A stretch of DNA of 64,000 nucleotides from Eunapius fragilis (taxonomy: Eukaryota > Porifera > Demospongiae > Spongillida > Spongillidae), in contig OY811974.1 in NCBI GenBank assembly GCA_963681505.1, positions 11,030,461-11,094,460 of the forward strand, read 5' to 3'. The position numbers were made by a program, and so were the translations under genes. The notes beneath the pieces are model-generated. The model was given only the letters and a program-made list of their open reading frames with translations. It ran no database searches and was not told the origin of the DNA. Positions within the stretch are counted from its first letter, which is position 1. Every line of letters begins with the position of its first letter. Shown here in pieces: positions 11,430 through 22,379 of the stretch.

Positions 11430-11712
11430 CCCATGGTACCAACCTCATCTCAGCCACCTGTACCAGTCTCATCTCAGTCACCTGTACCAGTCTTATCTCA
11501 GCCAGTACCAACCTCATCTCAGCCACCTGTACCAGTCTTATCTCAGCCAGTACCAGCCTCATTTCAGCCACCAATACCAGCCTCATCTCAGCCACTTGTC
11601 GTCTCAGCCACCAGTACCAGTCTCATCTCAACCACCAGTACCAGTCTCATCTCAACCACCAGTACCAGTCTCATCTCAGCCACCTGTACCCTTATCTCAG
11701 CTATTAATACCA
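11430..11712 (+). repeat. 15/30-bp minisatellite
   Basis: Tandem units of ACCAGTCTCATCTCAGCCACC with variants, about 15-30 bp period. The reverse-complement counterpart is at 21055-21210. Open frames through it are repeat artefacts. Confidence 0.75.
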
Positions 11713-12352
11713 CCCTCATAACTTGTTTGCATTGATAACAGAATTGAGTGCATGGGTGGATGTTGTTAATAGAATACGATATGTAAATCTGCTGCAAACT
11801 CTGTGCATTGATTTGAACGCTTTGGTTTATTATCCGGTGCCACAAGCAAGCGACCACCCACCCTGCATCGCTCCTGACCATTGTTAATGTAGTGATGCTC
11901 CATTCAAACCGCACAGATTATTCCAAAAATACGCACGCCGCGTAGGTTGGTAAAACAAAACTGTGGCTTGTTCTAATTGTTATAAATATGCTTCTTGATC
12001 TGTCTTGTTGATGTCGTAACTCGCTGACCTAAATTCTATTGTCGCTGTCTTTGCTACACGCGATCAAAGTACCCCCTCTCAGTTACCGCCTCCATCACAT
12101 AGGCGTATAAAAACGATGCGCAACGATTCGAGTAATATTTTAGGCTGTGCGCGTTAGAGAGTTTCCTTAGTGCGATGATAGGGAGTACGAATGATCAAAT
12201 CATCTCAAAGCTATGACTTGAAAAAAGCACGAAATGTGGGTCACAAAAAGTACGATTTATAATGAGCTCTAAATGTAAATTATTTTACACTATTCAAAAG
12301 GTATACCGTATTAGCCAATTATCTGAATTGTGTCCAGCCGCAAACAGCAGTG

Positions 12353-14309
12353 GGTAACAGTGACCAGCTGCAGAATATCTTTTATAGACCGTCCGATAAA
12401 ATTGATAACGGCACACTCAGTATCGATACCGATTGTACAAAGTACGCATATCAGCTGTGTAAAATGTACATAAACACTGACATTAATTAAAGCGACCTAT
12501 GAAGTTGTGCTAGAATCAAAGAACCGGAAGAACTCACAAAACTCCGCCATAGTACAGAAGTTGTGCTCACATGACTTCTGGTTGGAACCAATCGCCTCGA
12601 TTCGGCGTGCGCATGCAGCGCCCTTGGCTACTATTATGTAGCGTCTCTTCCTCTAAAGTTGAACGCACGTATTGCATATAATCAGGTAGTAATGTATGAT
12701 ATACTTTTTGAGATTAATTCGTGTGCTTGGAGGAGGTTTGCTGCCACCGTAGATTATAGAATACAGCTAGGGATTGGAAACGGTATATATACATTTACGT
12801 GACGTGACGTCACGTTCCGTTACATGACCGTGCTTCGCATCGAATCCTTTGGTGGGCGTGTGAGCTGTTAAGCATCCTCCTGTAGAGAGCTTCTTTCGGC
12901 GTTGTTTAGCCTATAACTGTGTGAGGACAGCCTCTTTGACATCAATGAATCTTTTAACTATTCTTTTTACAGAGTTTCAGTTGAGCCAGCGAGCGATTGT
13001 AGCTACCACGTGATCGGGTAGTGGTTATGGGATTTTCCTGGACACATGCAGGAAACATTATAAATCCATTTTGGGAGTTCCCATATAGATTACGTAGTTG
13101 GTAGTGTGGCGTAGTAACGTTCTGGAGTCCCTACGAAGGGCTTTGGCATTGTAAATCGTAAATATGTCATCTAATGATATCCAAAAGACGTGTACTTTTC
13201 CCTGAAAAGTGATCAGGGTTCTAGAATATTTGAGGACATATATTGAATCAGAGATGCATTTTGAGTGGCGTGATCAAAATTTCTTATGTGTTGTGCATGT
13301 GTTGTAGGAGCAAATGGCTCGCAAGTTCGTTTGGATCGAAGCTCAGATATATCCGTGTTGAATGGAATTGCATGCTCCACACATGCCTCTTCTTATTGTT
13401 AAACGCATTTTACCTTTAGCGAAGGAATGGGAACCTGTGAGAATGGGCTCATCATACAGCCGAAGCGACAATTCGATAAAAAGACGTACTCTGATACCGG
13501 TTTCCCGCGGATTGTTTAAATTACACGGAATATATTTTTTCAATGCACTACATCAAACGCTACACATCTATATCCCCCACCCAGAACAATCCCCTCTAAC
13601 TTTGAAGCCCTCAGTCTAGCGGTCGCAGACCAACATCAGCCACGTGGTTTTTAGAGAAAGAATCATTGCAGCCCTTGACCACAGATTTCGTGGGTAATTG
13701 CTCTTCCACGGAGCTATTCAGCGCCAAAAAGTATTCCCTTCCGAGCGCACCACTTCCTCCTCGTCACCAAGCCACTTCAAAGTACAGAGTCGTTCCAATA
13801 CATGCCCACCACAAGGGAACATCAGCACTTCAGCCAGACACAGCATGTAACGTGAGGTGGCCAGCCTACACGCACATATGCAACGGATTGCTAATTCTTT
13901 TCGTATATATTTTATTTACCTTACACTGCATAACATAAATGGTATTTACTTTTAAAATCAAATCAGTGCGGTACAAATATGTATGACATGTGATGGCATT
14001 TATGCTATAATAGCTTTATATTTATACAACGGTGATGATGTCACATATGCCATATTTACTAACACATTTGCACCACATTTGATTAATACATATTATTATG
14101 CGAGGGGGGGATGCAGGAATAAAAGGAAGGGGGGGTCCATAATGACGAAAGGAGGCCCGCGCAAATTTTTTGCTACACACCAAGCGTACGCGCGCTCGCG
14201 CTACAGAGCCAAATTTACAATACATAAATTGACGCCATTAAGTGGTTCTGGTTTCAATAGCAAAATTGCATGTAAAATACGTGCTAAACAAACATAAGGC
14301 GCGGCAATG
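12353..14309. other. no gene recognised
   Basis: Holds the TAGAATACAGCTAGGGATTGG word at about 12755 and a GACGTGACGTCACGT palindrome near 12800. Open frames at 13.3-13.9 kb have no family resemblance or splice context that I can identify. It lies within the inferred DNase intron 2. Confidence 0.45.
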
Positions 14310-16990
14310 TTGTACCTACATTTTATTGCAACAAATTTGGGGTATGTAACCGCCTCGATGTTTTTTGATGAAACGTTTCACAATTGTGCGAATATCGAAA
14401 TGAACATCATAATGCATGGCCATCAGTGAGGGGGAACTCAGTCTTGATTCATTCATCCTGTTCCTCAAATGTGTTTTTATCTCCCGAAGAGAGAAAATGA
14501 CCGCTCCGCCTCAGCACTTGTGATTGGAATAGTGCATCGCAGTAGAAGCAATTATCGAATGTTTGGGAAGGCATCTCTATCACAATGTAAAAGAGATGTC
14601 CTTAATTCACAGGCTACATCCTTCTTACATTGCCAATACAGCTTCCACTGTTGCAACTCACTAAGGATAGACTTTGGTGATGGAAGATCCTCGTTAAGTC
14701 AGCCGCAATGCCTTGAATGTTAGCATTATCAACTATTAGTGATGGGATGATAGAAAATAAACATTGAATGACATGTCCGTTATCCATACTAAACCTATCA
14801 TTTAGTTGCTGCAAAAGTTCATCAATGAATGGTTTTAATACCGATCTTTTGTAATACCCTTGAGGGTTTTCTGCTGGGACGTTGGCTCTAAACCTTTGAG
14901 CTTTTGTTCTTCTTGGTGTTTCTTCAACGGATCCAATTGTATCAGCAAGAGTTTGTGCTTGTTTAAACCAAACATCAAAAGTTTCATTAATGTTACTACG
15001 AAGAGCATGGATATTGGAAATGACCTCATCTATTATGTCCATGTCTCGTTGCTGTAGCTTTGAAGCTAGGCTTTTCACATAATCCAGAGTATTTTTCAAA
15101 ATCACAAATGTCACAACCGTTTTAAAACTTTGTAGTAAGGTGAACATTCCATTAGCTTTTGTAGTTGTTTCAGCATCCCAACTCCACTCTACAGTTTGTG
15201 CCAATTCAGGGTACTCTGCAATATTTACAATGGCACCAAGACAGTACACAACTATTTCATACAATTCAAGGAAAGTCTCCAAACATGTATGGCGTTCCAC
15301 CCATCTTGTTTTGCAAAGGCCTGAAAGCTTTTCGTATCTTGCATTGGGGATATACACTTTTAATACATCAATAAAAAAGAGCTGCCGTTTAGGTGAATTA
15401 TCAAAGAATAGAAATACTTCATTTATAAGACCAATTATGTTCCTAATATCTTGTAATATGGAACTTGACGCAGCGAGATTCAAAACATGTGAATGGCAAT
15501 GTATGTAATGAGCATGTGTGTTTGTCTCTGCCTTGACATACGCTTGTGCACCAACGCGAGGGGAAGACATAGCAGATGCACCATCATAAGCTTGCCCTCT
15601 TAAATAACTTAGGTCTAAATTATTAGATCTTAAGACATCGACTATAATATTCCTAATTGCCTCACCAGTAGTTCTTTCTAAGTGGCGAAAATCTAACAAA
15701 ACTTCGTTGATTAAAGCAGCTTTGTTCCTTGTATCCACATAGCGAATGCAAACGCTAAGAACTTCTTTATTGTCAAATTTATCATGTACTTCATCAGCAA
15801 TTACAGAAAAAAGCTTAGTATTCCCTGTGCGAAATGGTTCAGTTAAGTTCTCCTACATTACTTCCCCAAGAACTGATATAATTTCTTCCTGAATGGTTTT
15901 TGATGTATATTTTGCATTTTTCTTTGCTGATATTAAATGGTCTTTTAAAATGTTATCAGTTATTGCCTGGTGCTCTAACAAAGCAATAGAGTTGCCCTTG
16001 TTAACATCCTGAAGAACCGAGAAGTCTACATAATCATCTCTGTGTCCTCTTAGTGGCAGACCTTGTCTTCCAAGTAACACTATGGGTGCTTTTTATTTTT
16101 TCTAGAACATGTAGGTTATTTTAATACTGTTCATTTGAGCATTTTTCGATTATAATATCAACACGAAGAGTAGGATTTTCATAGGTTGTCATGAATGAAT
16201 TTGCCAGCACCGTTGCATTTATTTGGTATTCAGCCTTTTCATGGAGTTGGAAGAATGCCATCAGTTCCAAGTGCCCTTTTCAGGTTCATCATTGGTTTTG
16301 TAACCAACACTCCCAGATACCCACCTATTTGACCTCCTCTGGTGGAAAAAGATTTTCCAAACAGAACACAAAATTTGCAAAAGTCACCAGGCATAGATGG
16401 ACTGTAGACAAGCCAGTGATTATGGTCTAACCATTTCATTTGGAATCTTAATTTTTTTGTTTTTTTTCCCAACTTTTACTTCCTCTGATAGCATTTGATC
16501 CTGGCTGGATGGTATAAAATGATTCTTTAAATAGCAATATTTTTCCACATCAGACAAGCCTGAGAGGGAAACATCACCAGTTACAACAAGGGAAATATCA
16601 TAGCACTCAGTTGATTTAACAATTGCATCTGTCACGCCTTCCCAGACAGTGAGGTGCCGCCAACAGACAGAGAGGAATCAGCTGTCAAAACAGAGATAGT
16701 ATTGTCATGGTAATCATTATCTGTTAATGCAGGTGCAAGAATCTCTGCCTGGTCTTTGTTGCACAAAGCTATTCCTGACATAGATGTAGGTGATGCTGAC
16801 AGACTCGGCTGATCATACACTGTTGCAGAATGATCATTGGATTGCATGCTCAGAGCTTTTGAATAATCATCAACAGCTGTTGATTCAGCCTGAGTAGGTA
16901 GATTCTTTTCAGCAAGAGCTGTGGCACATGTAGATGTTCTGCCATCATGTAATGATGATCCATTCCTAACATTAGTGTTAAAGAATTGCG
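14310..16990 (-). pseudogene. hAT transposase pseudogene (TTF zinc finger/DUF4371, ZMYM1-like)
   Basis: On the minus strand, in order: a low-complexity N-terminal region (16990-16640); a TTF-type zinc finger with KWLDHNHWLVYSPS and DFCKFCVLFGKS (about 16450-16330); the DUF4371/RNase H-like core (16080-15000) with KNAKYTSKTIQ, FSVIADEVHD, GQAYDGASAMSS and CKTRWVERH; and a hAT C-terminal dimerisation motif AEAERSFSLF plus HLRNRM (about 14520-14430). The domain order matches ZMYM1-like hAT transposases. It is broken by an in-frame TAG near 15855, stops near 14560 and 16100, and frameshifts in a poly-T run near 16455 and near the C-terminus. No clear terminal inverted repeats were found. It lies in the inferred DNase intron 2 on the opposite strand. 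Confidence 0.8.
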
Positions 16991-17404
16991 CAATATGTTA
17001 TGTACTCCCTATACTATCGCCTGTAAATTGTATTGGCTACGAACAACGAACAACTATACTAAGAACTCACAGGTTCGTCTAATTGTAATCGCTTATCGGG
17101 ATTCAGCTATCAATTTAGCCCAAACAGCAGTGCCCTAACTCAGTAACTAAGTAGCCCGTATAACATAATAGTTTCGACTATGCAAATCGTAATGTCAATA
17201 GCTGTGCATTGCACGTATTTTAACAGCTTACCAGGGCTTTTTCATGAGGAAGGATGCAATGGATGTAGATGGACGTTTCGGAGGCATAATAATCGCAATC
17301 GCAGCACAGTCAACTGTGATTAATTAATATTAAATAACCGTTTTCATTGCACAACGATAGAAATTGACGGTACCTATATACCGGATAACCTCTTTTATTA
17401 AATC
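16991..17404. other. no gene recognised
   Basis: Sequence upstream of the hAT pseudogene. It may contain the element's end, but I cannot define an inverted repeat or 8-bp duplication. Confidence 0.4.
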
Positions 17405-17607
17405 TGCGCTGGGGGTGGGTGTTTACAACATATTTTTGGACCCCCTCGATTGGACAACAAGTCTATTCATTCATTATACTCAGTTTGCATTGAGACTTGT
17501 CGTTTACTTCCTATTTCGTCATTATACATATAATTTTGACTATCAATTGCAATTGCCAGCAACGAGCATGCATACATCTGCAGCCAGGGGGGATGTTTAC
17601 AACATAT

Positions 17608-17643
<36 letters not shown>

Positions 17644-17800
17644 ACTCCCATAGATTGCGCAACGAACGTTCGCTTTACGATTTGTTATGCAGTTTGCATT
17701 GAGACTTGTTTTTTTTTAATTATTTTCCTTTCTTCATCATCATACATATAATTTTTTTACCATCAATTCCAATTGCCAGCAACGCGCATGCAAGGCGAGG
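17405..17800 (+). repeat. two-copy ~200-bp tandem repeat with poly-C
   Basis: Copy 1 (about 17409-17578) and copy 2 (about 17586-17793) share GTTTACAACATATT, a CATTGAGACTTGT block, CATACATATAATTTT and CAATTGCCAGCAACG-C/A-GCATGCA. Copy 2 carries a 30-base poly-C at 17612-17641 where copy 1 has CCCC. It ends about 90 bp before DNase exon 3. Confidence 0.6.
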
Positions 17801-17892
17801 ATGTGATAATTTTTACCATCAAATGAAATGTCATCGAGTGTCGAGGGACTGATATTGAAATTACATGGCTTTCCCCCTCTATTTTATCACAG

Positions 17893-18748
17893 ACCCTTTC
17901 ATTATGAATTAAGTATACGTCTAGGACCTGGTGATTCGAAAGAACAATATGGATTCATATACAGGCATGTTGCATGTGACTCTGTCCAAGTAGATTGTGC
18001 ATTTGAAAAATGGATATTACAAAATTAACACAGAACTGATGCAGTAAAAATCACTAACACCTACCAACACATGGATCAAATTCAGTTCAGTAGGCCACCA
18101 TATTGTGTTGAAGTCCAAGAGCTCGTAAATCATGGTGAGAAAAATGTAATAGTGATTAAACCGAATGAAAATTTATGTAAATGCAATCTATTGTGCAAAT
18201 AGCAGCTAATTCAAAGATGCCACTTGAAAATTTTTGGATGGTTGGCTTACACACAAGACCATCAAATACCATTTGGGAACTTCATAAGTTAGAGGACGTG
18301 TACAATGCTCTAGGAAAGCCAAAAAGAGTGGTTTTCTTGGGAGATTTCAATGCAGACGGAGATTACTTTAGGGAATATGATGAAGACAAGATACCGTTTT
18401 TTTTTGGCCCTAAAACTGAGATGAATATGCTTCAGTTTAAAAATGACGCGAAAACAAATTTGAACAGGGATAAGACATATGACAGGATTGTCGTTTCCAA
18501 TTCCGTCCTTGGAGAAGTGCAGGGAAAACAAGCTGAAGTTGATAACATCCCTACAGATAATCCCGAACGAGTAAGTTGCAATATATATGACCCGTTGTTG
18601 TTGATGTATACATTTTTGGGGGTGGGATTGGGGATGACAGGTGAGCGATCATTTTCCAATCAAGCTGAAACTGCAAGGTAAGATTCCCCACGCATGCCAC
18701 GCCATGCAGTGTCACGGAAATGTTTTTCCATCCCCCCGGAATAATTAG
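17893..18748 (+). CDS. secreted DNase I-like nuclease, exons 3-6
   Basis: Exon 3 (17893-17964) encodes PFHYELSIRLG...SKEQYGFIYR, with Glu equal to bovine E78. Exon 4 (18034-18134) encodes TDAVKITNTYQHMDQ. Exon 5 (18206-18570) carries the catalytic GLHTRPS (H134), FLGDFNADG (D168 and N170) and TYDRIVV (D212). Exon 6 (18641-18748) carries VSDHFPIKLKL (D251, H252) and a TAG stop. Introns are 69, 71 and 70 bp, and phases agree throughout. Intron 3 appears to use a GC donor (CAG|GCATGT). All main metal- and phosphate-binding residues of the DNase I family are kept, so the product should be an active Ca/Mg-dependent extracellular endonuclease. Exon 6 could instead splice at GTAAGA (18678) to an unseen exon. 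The 5' half is probably at 8234-8515. Confidence 0.85.
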
Positions 18749-19121
18749 CTATTCTGTTGTATAATTATATTTATAATAATTATATAAAAGTGGGATACTA
18801 ATATTGCTATATTTCTTTAAAATTATTTAGTCGCGATAACTTTGGTACACGCAATTGAATTCATATTTCCAACACTTCATACTACACCATTTCTAAATGA
18901 TAAAAAAGATTTTGGGGTCTTGCATTAATTTCGTGCCAGTGTTTCAACGTCCGATACCATGGGCGTACGCAAGGGGGGGGGGTTCGATGGGTTCGAACGA
19001 CCCCCCCTCCCCTAAGCGAGGTCACCTTCACCATTGGAATTTTTTTTCAAATCGCGTACTAGTATTTTACATAAATTATACGCTATTAGTATACTATACG
19101 CTATGTACGAATGCGCTTATA
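18749..19121. other. no gene recognised
   Basis: AT-rich sequence after the DNase stop. It includes a G-rich/C-rich hairpin at about 18974-19012 (GGGGGGGGG...GACCCCCC) with GGGCGTACGCAAG before it, which resembles the edge of a MITE. No gene. Confidence 0.4.
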
Positions 19122-19295
19122 CAGTCTACCCTCGATAGTGTCCGCTTTGATATAGTACATCCGCGATAATGTCCGCTATTTTTCTCCTGCCAACCAACCC
19201 TTCGTAAGCTAAACTTCGCATCACTACTATCCGTTTGTCCTACAGTCCGCTGTTTTGGGGGCTCCCATAGACCGGACTGTATCGAGGGTAGACTG
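19122..19295. mobile_element. pogo/Tigger-like MITE with TA target site
   Basis: Ends CAGTCTACCCTCGATA (19122-19137) and its exact reverse complement (19280-19295), each flanked by TA (19120-19121 and 19296-19297). A CAG...ACCCTCGATA terminus with a TA duplication is typical of pogo/Tigger members of the Tc1/mariner group. The 174-bp element has no transposase. Confidence 0.75.
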
Positions 19296-19353
19296 TACGC
19301 AGTACCGGTAATGACGGCAAAATGTAAATTAATAACTTTGCCTCACGTCACAC

Positions 19354-19960
19354 TTGTTTACAATAACTATGCCAGGAAAAAAGGCAGGAGAAAGAATAAA
19401 AAGGAAAGAAGCGGCGGAAATGTGTCAAGACATTACAAGGTATACCAAGAAAGCAAAGCAGGTGGGGTGCATGGTTGGAGATAATAGTTTGACTGGTCCG
19501 GTTGTAGCTGGGAGGTTAGATGAGACAACGCGGCAAGCACAACGGATGATAGCGCTAGTCTGAGCGGGAGTGTTTTTGAAGTGCCTTGCAATACGGTCGT
19601 TGTTGCTGATGGAAGGGAAACTGAGCATAGCCCTATTTTGTTTCCCGTACCACATAGCGATCAGAGAGATGCATCAGGGTCATTGTTGTCCAGTGAAGCG
19701 TGTGTCTATGACTTATCTACGCATCCACCAACAGCACCAGTTATTCCAATCATAACTTCATCCATTGAATGTAACAGCAGAAATTGATGAGTTCAAGAAT
19801 GATGTTGGACTATTCTTAATTGGTCATCAGCCACCATACGTACTCCAAGCAATGACTTTAGGCCAAAAGTATCATTTGCTTTAAGCATCATTTTGTACCT
19901 TCTATAGATCATACTTTTCCTGAGGAATACATGAGAGGATGTAAGCGACGTTTTAACTAA
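19354..19960 (+). pseudogene. hAT (ZMYM1-like) transposase N-terminal fragment
   Basis: Frames across this stretch spell parts of the N-terminal region of TTF/DUF4371 hAT transposases: QDITRYTKKAK, then DVGLFLIGHQPPYVLQ with MTLGQKYHLL, then HTFPEEYMRGCKRRF. The last is the segment just before the TTF zinc finger. Stops and frame changes separate them, and the core domain is missing. It is a truncated relic, not the missing part of the copy at 14.3-17.0 kb, which lies on the other strand. Confidence 0.55.
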
Positions 19961-20401
19961 CATAGATATGGAAGTGGTTAATTGTCAATATGTTTGCACA
20001 TATGGCACCCAAGACGCCTTGAAATGGAAAATATAGTACTACATTAGTTGATTAATTGTTCTAACAATCAATATGTCATCTGTTTTTAAATCAAATGTAT
20101 TCAGCTATCATTTTATGATATAGATTGATAATCTCATGTTTTAGAATCTTAATTTGATTTGATTCCTCATGTTGAATGTCTGCATGATTCATGAATGCAT
20201 GCACGAGCATATTCTAATCAGGTAACAATCCTGTGCCAATATTGTCATTATTGGTCAATGCAAGTGTATTAGATTGGTTTTCATGATTGAGTGGAAAGGT
20301 CAAAAATATTGATTATGCATGGTTGTAGTAATTAATCGGTGTCCCTTAGTTATGCAATTTACTTTTTAGCGCCAATGGATATTTATTATCCCGAATAGCA
20401 T
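19961..20401. other. no gene recognised
   Basis: AT-rich sequence with no frame or repeat that I can support. Confidence 0.4.
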
Positions 20402-21715
20402 CCACTGCTGTTTGCGGCTGGACACAATTCAGATAATTGGCTAATACGGTATACCTTTTGAATAGTGTAAAATAATTTACTTTTAGAGCTCATTATAAAT
20501 CGTACTTTTTGTGACCCACATTTCGTGCTTTTTTTTCAAGTCATAGCTTTGAGATGATTTGATCTTTCGTATTCCCTATCATCGCACTAAGGAAAATCTC
20601 CAACGCGCACAGCCTACAATGTTACTCGAATCGTTGCGCATCGTTTTTATACGCCCATGTGATGGAGGCGGTAACTGAGAGGGGGTACTTTGATCGTGTG
20701 TAGCAAAGACAGCGACAATAGGATTTAGGTCAGCGAGTTATGACATTAACATGACAGATCAAGAAGCATATTTATAACAATTAGAACAAGCCACAGTTTT
20801 GTTTTACCAACCTACGCGGCGTGTGTATTTTTGGAATAATCTGTGCGGTTTGAATGGAGCATCACTTCATTAACAAAGGTCAGGAACGATGCAGGGTGTG
20901 TGGTCGCTTGCTTGTGGCACCTGATAATAAACCAAAGCATTCAAATCAATGCACAGAGTTTGCAGCAGATTTACACTTGGTATTCTATTAACAACATCCA
21001 CCCATGCACTCAAGTTCTGTCATCAATGCAAACAAGTTAAGAGGGTGGTATTAATAGCTGAGATGAGGGTACAGGTGGCTGAGATGAGACTGGTACTGGT
21101 GGTTGAGATGAGGCTGGTACTGGTGGCTGAGATGAGACTGGTACTGGTGGCTGAGATGAGACTGGCACTGGTGGCTGAGATGACAAGTGGCTGAGATGAG
21201 GCTGGTACGGGGATTACTGCTTTCGGCCAATTCAACCAGCGGGGGGGAGGGGGGGGGGATGCTGTCTGCTTTTGGCTGGTTCAACCAGTGGCAGCGCAGG
21301 GGAGGGGGGGGGGGGGGGGCACTGTCCGCTTTCGGCTGATTCAACCAGTGGGGTGGGGGTGCTGTCTGTCTGCTTTTGGCTGATTCAACCAGCAAGGGAG
21401 GGGGGGGTGGGGGGGGGGTGCTGTCTGTCTGCTTTCGGCTGATTCAACCAGCAAGGGAGGGGGGGGTGGGGGTGGTGCTGTCCGCTTTCAGCTGATTCAA
21501 CCAGTGGGGTGGGGGGTGCTGTCTGTCTGCTTTCGGCTGATTCAACCAGTGGGGTGGGGGGTGCTGTCTATCTGCTTTCGGCTGATTCAACCAACAATGT
21601 AGAGGGGGGGGGGGGGGGGGTGCTGTCTGTCTGCTTTCGGCTGATTTAACCAGCAAGGTAGAGGGGGGGGGGGGAGGGTGCTGTCTGTCTGCTTTCGGCT
21701 GATTCAACCAGCAAG
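20402..21715 (-). repeat. ~1.3 kb inverted repeat, arm 2
   Basis: Reverse complement of 11041-12352, starting at CCACTGCTGTTTGCGGCTGG. Order: 640 bp of unique sequence, a CTGAGATGAGACTGGTACTGG minisatellite (21055-21210), then a G-rich minisatellite (21215-21715, about eight units of CTTTCGGCTGATTCAACCAG plus poly-G). The two arms bracket the hAT pseudogene and DNase exons 3-6. The minisatellites differ in copy number between arms. Confidence 0.8.
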
Positions 21716-21986
21716 TTTCTTTTCTGGGCGCCTGATTTATGATGCTAGCCTTCACAGTAACCTTGCCTGTTGCCACCTACTAGTTCCCACGTTGCAGGAC
21801 GCAATATGCATCACGACATTCGTAAGAATGTATCCTATGCACTGGCGCATCACCCTTCACTAGTCAGTGGGAAAACTTATAGTTTTACATAGGCACTAAT
21901 CCTAGCTCACACGTCCTTGTGCATACATATGTGCACACACTTAAATAGTTACTAGCTATATAGTATAATATGGCGTTTTCTTGTAT

Positions 21987-22038
<52 letters not shown>

Positions 22039-22345
22039 CGCCTATGAGAGGGGGGGGACAGGGGGGCGGGGCAAAAATCTTCGCGGACCTGGGCCAAGAA
22101 GGGGCCCGGGCCTTTAGAGCCATGCCCTAGACTGGTCACAGGCACACACCCGGGTCGTAATGAATGGCTTGTCCACAAGGGGCCTAGGCACTGCAGGTCG
22201 CTCAATTTGTTTCGGGCCCGGGCCCCCAGGGCGCAGACCGTTACAATCAAACACAGCGTTTTGGGTGACTGATTTACCCTTTCTATTTAACGAGCAAGAT
22301 CGAGAAATGAGCTAGCATCATAAATCAGGCGCCCAGAAAACGAAA
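21716..22345. mobile_element. non-autonomous TIR element (630 bp)
   Basis: Terminal inverted repeats of about 34 bp (21716-21749 and 22311-22345) share CTGGGCGCCTGATTTATGATGCTAGC. The inside holds a (CA)n run at about 21990-22036 and GC-rich blocks around GGGCCCGGGCC (22103 and 22213), but no transposase. The target duplication is not clear. It abuts arm 2 of the large inverted repeat. Confidence 0.65.
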
Positions 22346-22379
22346 TGCGTGCTGAAGGAGTCAAATGACAGAATACGCT

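Larger units (their letters stand above)
10977..12352 (+). repeat. ~1.3 kb inverted repeat, arm 1
   Basis: From about 11041 to 12352 this arm reappears in reverse complement at 20402-21715: C-rich minisatellite, then CATCTCAGCCACCTGTACC minisatellite, then about 640 bp of unique sequence ending CCAGCCGCAAACAGCAGTGG. The unique part is nearly identical between arms (for example AGTACCCCCTCTCAGTTACCG and its complement). The inner boundaries are sharp, as sequence beyond CAGCAGTGG differs. No transposase is seen in the arms. It is either two inverted copies of one element or the long terminal repeats of a large one. Confidence 0.8.

Noticed and set aside
10986..11914. Proline-rich and EMRLVLVA-repeat frames
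   Set aside because: They exist on both strands and in several frames of the minisatellites; copy number differs in the inverted arm, and there are no splice or promoter signals.
22000..22250. Frame with a long CV repeat and plausible flanks
   Set aside because: It crosses a CA microsatellite inside a TIR element; no homology or splice sites.
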